64,000 nt of DNA from assembly GCA_003611955.1 (NCBI GenBank), contig RAZE01000007.1, positions 1-64,000 on the forward strand, given 5' to 3'. Positions 60,701-64,000 of this stretch are shown here, piece after piece. Under the pieces are notes generated by a model. That model was not told where the DNA came from and did not search any database. It saw only the letters and a program-made list of their open reading frames with translations. This DNA is from a bacterium 1XD8-76. Lineage in GTDB: Bacteria; Bacillota; Clostridia; Lachnospirales; Lachnospiraceae. Within the stretch, counting starts at the first letter, position 1. Each line of letters starts with the position of its first letter. The position numbers and the translations under genes are program-made.

Positions 60701-62068
60701 TTACTTTCCGTAAACCTCGTCGAGTGTTTCCTGCAGATTGCTCATGAAAGTATCCACATCCGTATCACCGTCCATATAGGTTACCAGCTCATCGATATAA
60801 TCCGTCATGATCGTATTTGCTTCTTTCATACCCGTAAATTCGTTGTACGGATAGCCGGACTGATACATTGCGTACACATCCTGGAATACCGGATCGCCGT
60901 TGCTGTAATCAGGTTTTGCCAGCGTACTGTTCGGGAATGCTGTCTGAGTCACCGCAAGATCCGCGCAGACACCGCCGTCGTCGGCATTCAGAAGCCACTC
61001 GATAAATTTCATGGCCTCTTCCTTATGCTCGCTGTTCTCCGTGATGCCGAGAGACCAGTTTGCCACGCACATTCCGCTTTCTCCGGTAAAATCATCTTTC
61101 ACGGGAATCGGAGCAGCCGTAAGGTTGAGATCGGGCGCATCTGCCCTCCACGCCGTGATAGCCGCCGCCGAATTGATGATAAAGCAGATATTGCCGCTGC
61201 TGAACTTGGAAGTCATATCCGTCTCCGTCAGGGAACTCATACCCGGATAGATGTAGCCTTTATCGTTCAGGCTCTTGATCCATTCCGCATACTCTTTCAG
61301 CTCCGGATTATTTACCACATCAAAATTGCCATCTTCATTTTTCATCTTAATATCGGATGCCCAGGCAAATCCCATGTATACGTTCTGGATGCCGGAGGGG
61401 GAAGATGTGTCAAGATTCAGCGCGTAAGGATAATAACCCTTGTCCACGATCTTCTGGCAGACTTCCTCAAAGTCAGACCAGGTCTTCGGCAGTTCCGTAA
61501 CTCCGCATTCATCGAGGATATCCTGATTTGCAAACATCGGATAGGCAAAGTTCAGTACGGGAACCGCATAAGTGCTGCCGTTGACATCCCACGTACTCGC
61601 CGGAAGGCTCTTGTCAAATCCGATCGAATCCATCAGTGTGCTCATATTGGTCAGAACGCCCTGGTCTGCAAAATCATATACCCAGCTTCCGTCCACACTG
61701 ACAATATCCGCCACCGTGCCTGTGCTTACGCCGGACACGATCTGCGTCTTTGTATCCGCGAAAGGCGCACTCAAAAGCTCTACCCTGACACCGGTCTCCT
61801 CATAATATTTGTCCACCATGTTCTGTACATATCCTTCAGGCGCTTCGACAGCCCACCATTGCTGCCATTCAAGAGTTACCTCCTCTCCGCCCTCTGCTTC
61901 TTCCGAAGCAGGCTCTTCAGCCTCACTCCCGGGCTCTTCCGCGCTCTCCGTCCGGCTGCTCTCCTCCGCAGGTGCCTCTTCGGCATTATTGCCACATGCA
62001 ATCAGGCCAAATGCCACGACCCCCGTCAATGTTACTGAAAACAACTTCTTCATCAAACTTCTTTTCAT
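60701..62068 (-). CDS. Carbohydrate ABC transporter binding lipoprotein (family 1)
   Basis: 455 aa. The lipoprotein signal ends LIAC (Cys about 25) and is followed by an acidic Glu/Ala/Ser linker to about 63. The binding fold starts VTLEWQQWWAVEAPEGYVQN and includes LPKTWSDFEEVCQKIVDKGY and GNICFIINSAAAITAW. It is the first gene of the operon, with a very good promoter. The ligand is unknown; Trp-rich start (WQQWW) fits stacking on a sugar. AGGAGG precedes the ATG. Confidence 0.9.
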   Translation of the reverse strand: MKRSLMKKLFSVTLTGVVAFGLIACGNNAEEAPAEESSRTESAEEPGSEAEEPASEEAEGGEEVTLEWQQWWAVEAPEGYVQNMVDKYYEETGVRVELLSAPFADTKTQIVSGVSTGTVADIVSVDGSWVYDFADQGVLTNMSTLMDSIGFDKSLPASTWDVNGSTYAVPVLNFAYPMFANQDILDECGVTELPKTWSDFEEVCQKIVDKGYYPYALNLDTSSPSGIQNVYMGFAWASDIKMKNEDGNFDVVNNPELKEYAEWIKSLNDKGYIYPGMSSLTETDMTSKFSSGNICFIINSAAAITAWRADAPDLNLTAAPIPVKDDFTGESGMCVANWSLGITENSEHKEEAMKFIEWLLNADDGGVCADLAVTQTAFPNSTLAKPDYSNGDPVFQDVYAMYQSGYPYNEFTGMKEANTIMTDYIDELVTYMDGDTDVDTFMSNLQETLDEVYGK

Positions 62069-62127
62069 ACATTTTCCTCCTTTTCTTTGTCTTTCACAGT
62101 ATGTGCATAGTATGAAGTTGTATTCTC

Positions 62128-62156
62128 ATTATAATTTTAACGAAATAAAATGTCAA
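62128..62156 (-). promoter_or_regulatory. Consensus SigA promoter of the ABC-aldolase operon
   Basis: TTGACA and TATAAT with a 17-nt spacer, both perfect matches to the consensus; such strength implies repression. Confidence 0.85.
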
Positions 62157-62182
62157 TATATTTATGAAATAAAATTTTATTT
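62142..62182. promoter_or_regulatory. Candidate RpiR operators: GAAATAAAAT repeats
   Basis: GAAATAAAAT occurs at 62142-62151 (in the promoter spacer) and at 62166-62175. The second is part of the perfect 16-bp palindrome AAATAAAATTTTATTT (62167-62182). RpiR/MurR-family operators often have GAAA...TTTC-type AT-rich dyads (family knowledge). Confidence 0.45.
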
Positions 62183-62218
62183 TAAATTATTTTGAATTTA
62201 TATTTTACAAACAGTCAA

Positions 62219-62248
62219 CAAAAAAAAGCCGCTCCTGTCCGGAGCGAC
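62219..62248 (-). terminator. Terminator after the EutH-like pair
   Basis: On the minus strand GTCGCTCC pairs with GGAGCGGC (one wobble), with loop GGACA and a run of eight T. It lies 25 nt after the stop of the first-listed EutH-like gene. Confidence 0.85.
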
Positions 62249-62273
62249 CTGCAAAATTTTTATCCTATAAAGG

Positions 62274-63335
62274 TTATTCTCTTCTCATTACAAAACCGAC
62301 TGCCAATAAAGCCAGCACACCCGCCGTCAATTTTCCCACTATCATCGCCGACAGATACCGGGGAGCTACATTCGCCGCATAGGCGAGAAAATCGCCAAAT
62401 ACAGCTGACACAGGAACCATCCATGCCCCGTTCAGAACAACGCCTTTCCGGTTCATTTTTTTCATTTCCGTAAAGACCGGGACAGCGTTTGCCAGCGCAA
62501 AGACAAGGCAGTCCATACTTGTGTCATCCACATGCATCCACAGTGCAAGGCGATGAAGCATTCCTTTCATCACTCTCGTCAACGCCTTTAAAAAGGGGTA
62601 GGCCCCCAGCAAAATGATCCCGCAGCCGCACACGATTTCCATGGCTTCTGTGATCGGCAGCATGCCGGGAATTACAACATAGCCCGTCAGATGAGTAACT
62701 GCCGCCGGTATGAGACCTATCGTCGCCAGAGCCGTGATCAGTTTTCCGAAAAGGATACATCCCCGGACCATCCTGTCAGGAATCTTTGCGAGCCCCACTG
62801 CGATCACAACAGCGATACAAAAAACAGGAAACACCATCTTCAACAGCAGCATTCCCGGCATCCTCATCACAATGCCTGCCGCCAGAGTCCCGGCTGGTAT
62901 CGTCAGGGTTCCGATCAGCATGCCCTGTGAAAACGGCTCCTTCTCCTCCTCCCGTATAATGCCGTATCCGGCCGGTATGATATAGACCAGAGTGCAGCCC
63001 AGCATAGACGCTGTCACAAGTCCGTTCAATACTCCCGTTTCTTCCGCCGCAGCAATTCCCTGTGCCAACGAAAATCCTCCCATATCCGCCGATAAAAAGA
63101 CAGAAAAAAAAGAAGGGTCCAGAAATCTCCCTGTTTTGATCATCCAGGGTCTAAACCGTTCCACAAGAGCCGGGGTAAGGCACAGTATCCCCGTCATACA
63201 CAGGGCAAGATCACCGAGCATCAGAAAACCTTTTTCAAATTCTTTTCCCAGCTTTAAGTGATTTCCTGTTATTTTATCCAATCCTCCGATCACCACAAAT
63301 AATGCGATGATCCTCATAAAAATTGTTCCCGCCAT
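62274..63335 (-). CDS. EutH-like membrane transporter, second of a tandem pair
   Basis: 353 aa, nine to eleven hydrophobic helices. GFLMLGDLALCMTGILCL, SADMGGFSLAQGIA, HLTGYVVIPGMLPITEAMEI and NAVPVFTEMKKMNRKGVVLN match the EutH ethanolamine-permease family. It starts in the TAATG overlap with its upstream homologue, so they are co-expressed. No ethanolamine ammonia-lyase or microcompartment gene is in the window, so the substrate could be another small amine. It is shorter than E. coli EutH (about 400 aa). Confidence 0.75.
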   Translation of the reverse strand: MAGTIFMRIIALFVVIGGLDKITGNHLKLGKEFEKGFLMLGDLALCMTGILCLTPALVERFRPWMIKTGRFLDPSFFSVFLSADMGGFSLAQGIAAAEETGVLNGLVTASMLGCTLVYIIPAGYGIIREEEKEPFSQGMLIGTLTIPAGTLAAGIVMRMPGMLLLKMVFPVFCIAVVIAVGLAKIPDRMVRGCILFGKLITALATIGLIPAAVTHLTGYVVIPGMLPITEAMEIVCGCGIILLGAYPFLKALTRVMKGMLHRLALWMHVDDTSMDCLVFALANAVPVFTEMKKMNRKGVVLNGAWMVPVSAVFGDFLAYAANVAPRYLSAMIVGKLTAGVLALLAVGFVMRRE

Positions 63336-64000
63336 TATTTCATATTCCTCGTCAAAACGATCGAGGCCGCAAATGCCGTCAGCCCTGCCGCGCTCTTTCC
63401 GGCAAGATATGGTACAACATACTCCTGCCCTATGCTCATAATCAGTCCGAGCTGACTTCCGAAAAGTGCCGCACAGCAGGTGATCCAGGCGGCGTTGATC
63501 ACTATCCCGCGCTTTTTCATTTCTTTCATACTGGAAAATACCGGCGCCGCACTCGCCATGGTGAAGATAATACCGCTGCAGCTTGCCCCATCCAGCCCTG
63601 TCCTTTTTTCCGCTTTTATCAGAAGCGGTTTAACCAGTCTTCTGAAAAGTTCCAGTATCGGGAACATTCCCAGCATTGTGACCGTCACGCTGCAGACAAC
63701 TCCCATCATTTCCAGAATATCCGCCATCCCGGGAATCACCTGTATTCCTGTCAGACTTGTGAAGGCCCCCAGTCCGATTCCGATCAGCCCGACCCAGTTG
63801 ACGATCCTTCCAAACCATTCCATCACTTTGACAGTCGTATCCTGCCAGAACAGCACTCCCAGCACGATGAGCAGAGAAAGTCCCAGCACGGGAATGTTGT
63901 TCCACAGCACCACCCGCAGGGGAAGCTTCAACAAAATCCCGGCTAAAATGCTTCCTACGGGTATCGAACTGATTCCGATCAGTATTCCCCTGGAAAAATA
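63335..64000 (-). CDS. EutH-like membrane transporter, first of a tandem pair, 5' end outside window
   Basis: The open frame reaches the right edge of the window; about 221 codons are visible, beginning YFSRGILIGISSIPVGSILA. GIQVIPGMADILEMMGVVCS, ASAAPVFSSMKEMKKRGIVI and NAAWITCCAALFGSQLGL align with the same segments of the downstream gene. The two are divergent copies, so a heteromeric transporter is possible. Its N-terminal half and promoter lie beyond 64000. Confidence 0.72.
   Translation of the reverse strand, partial: YFSRGILIGISSIPVGSILAGILLKLPLRVVLWNNIPVLGLSLLIVLGVLFWQDTTVKVMEWFGRIVNWVGLIGIGLGAFTSLTGIQVIPGMADILEMMGVVCSVTVTMLGMFPILELFRRLVKPLLIKAEKRTGLDGASCSGIIFTMASAAPVFSSMKEMKKRGIVINAAWITCCAALFGSQLGLIMSIGQEYVVPYLAGKSAAGLTAFAASIVLTRNMK

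Noticed and set aside
62274-64000. Ethanolamine-utilisation microcompartment locus
   Set aside because: Only EutH-like proteins are present; no shell protein, EutBC or regulator within the window.
1-64000. tRNA, rRNA, CRISPR arrays, insertion sequences, classic riboswitches
   Set aside because: Intergenic regions were read on both strands; no cloverleaf, regular spaced repeats, transposase or known aptamer pattern was recognised.

Overview
The window reads as a chromosomal segment of a Clostridia-class Firmicute, most likely a gut Lachnospiraceae. Supporting signs are the SCIFF peptide with its radical SAM maturase next to secDF and recJ, a murE-priA-def-fmt-rsmB-rlmN-prpC-prkC-rsgA housekeeping operon, DAP-type MurE, many sugar ABC transporters, purine-rich Shine-Dalgarno sites and TTGACA/TATAAT promoters. 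No tRNA, rRNA, CRISPR array or insertion sequence was recognised.

Layout. 1-3545: the end of an integrative conjugative element (pcfB fragment, ardA, a DUF4406-like gene, a ~195-nt GC-rich inverted repeat, parB), with three copies of a GRGACA-N3-TGTCYC dyad in and around parB. It abuts a PucR-family gene that is cut off inside its helix-turn-helix. 4725-5014: a small complete transcription unit for an unknown 52-aa protein. 5019-17399: housekeeping operon on the minus strand. 17640-18419: a small hairpin unit and superoxide dismutase. 18422-24208: scfA-scfB-secDF-recJ on the minus strand. 24435-33596: a ChvE/GguAB-type sugar ABC transporter with a HAD phosphatase, driven by what looks like a sugar-sensing system (anchored binding protein, NarL-type kinase, LuxR-type regulator, second binding protein). 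33878-36033: an RluA-type pseudouridine synthase, a HAD-gene relic and an AT-rich flavodoxin/HxlR divergent pair. 36148-38036: small membrane protein and alpha-glucosidase. 38213-40792: three-gene ABC exporter behind an 11-bp-phased direct-repeat operator. 40859-46846: a decayed gene, AraC regulator, 77-aa protein plus MFS transporter, and a BlaI/BlaR1-like pair with two operators. 47021-52913: a four-gene operon (UbiA-like prenyltransferase, PEP-synthase-like phosphotransferase, adenylate-forming ligase, GNAT acyltransferase) that matches no pathway I know. 52914-54766: TIGR04086 membrane protein and a CNNM/HlyC ion transporter. 54899-62182: an RpiR-regulated sugar operon with an ABC importer, two class II aldolases and an ADP-PFK/GK-like kinase. 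62219-64000: two tandem EutH-like membrane proteins, the second running off the window.

Functional picture. Apart from the housekeeping blocks, the chromosome is a series of carbohydrate capture and sensing modules, each with its own regulator (TCS, AraC, RpiR). The best candidate for an undescribed system is the 47-53 kb UbiA/phosphotransferase/ligase/GNAT operon. The candidate ParB-binding sites in the conjugative element and the three-component sugar sensor come next. All functional calls rest on motif reading by eye; no database search was run.
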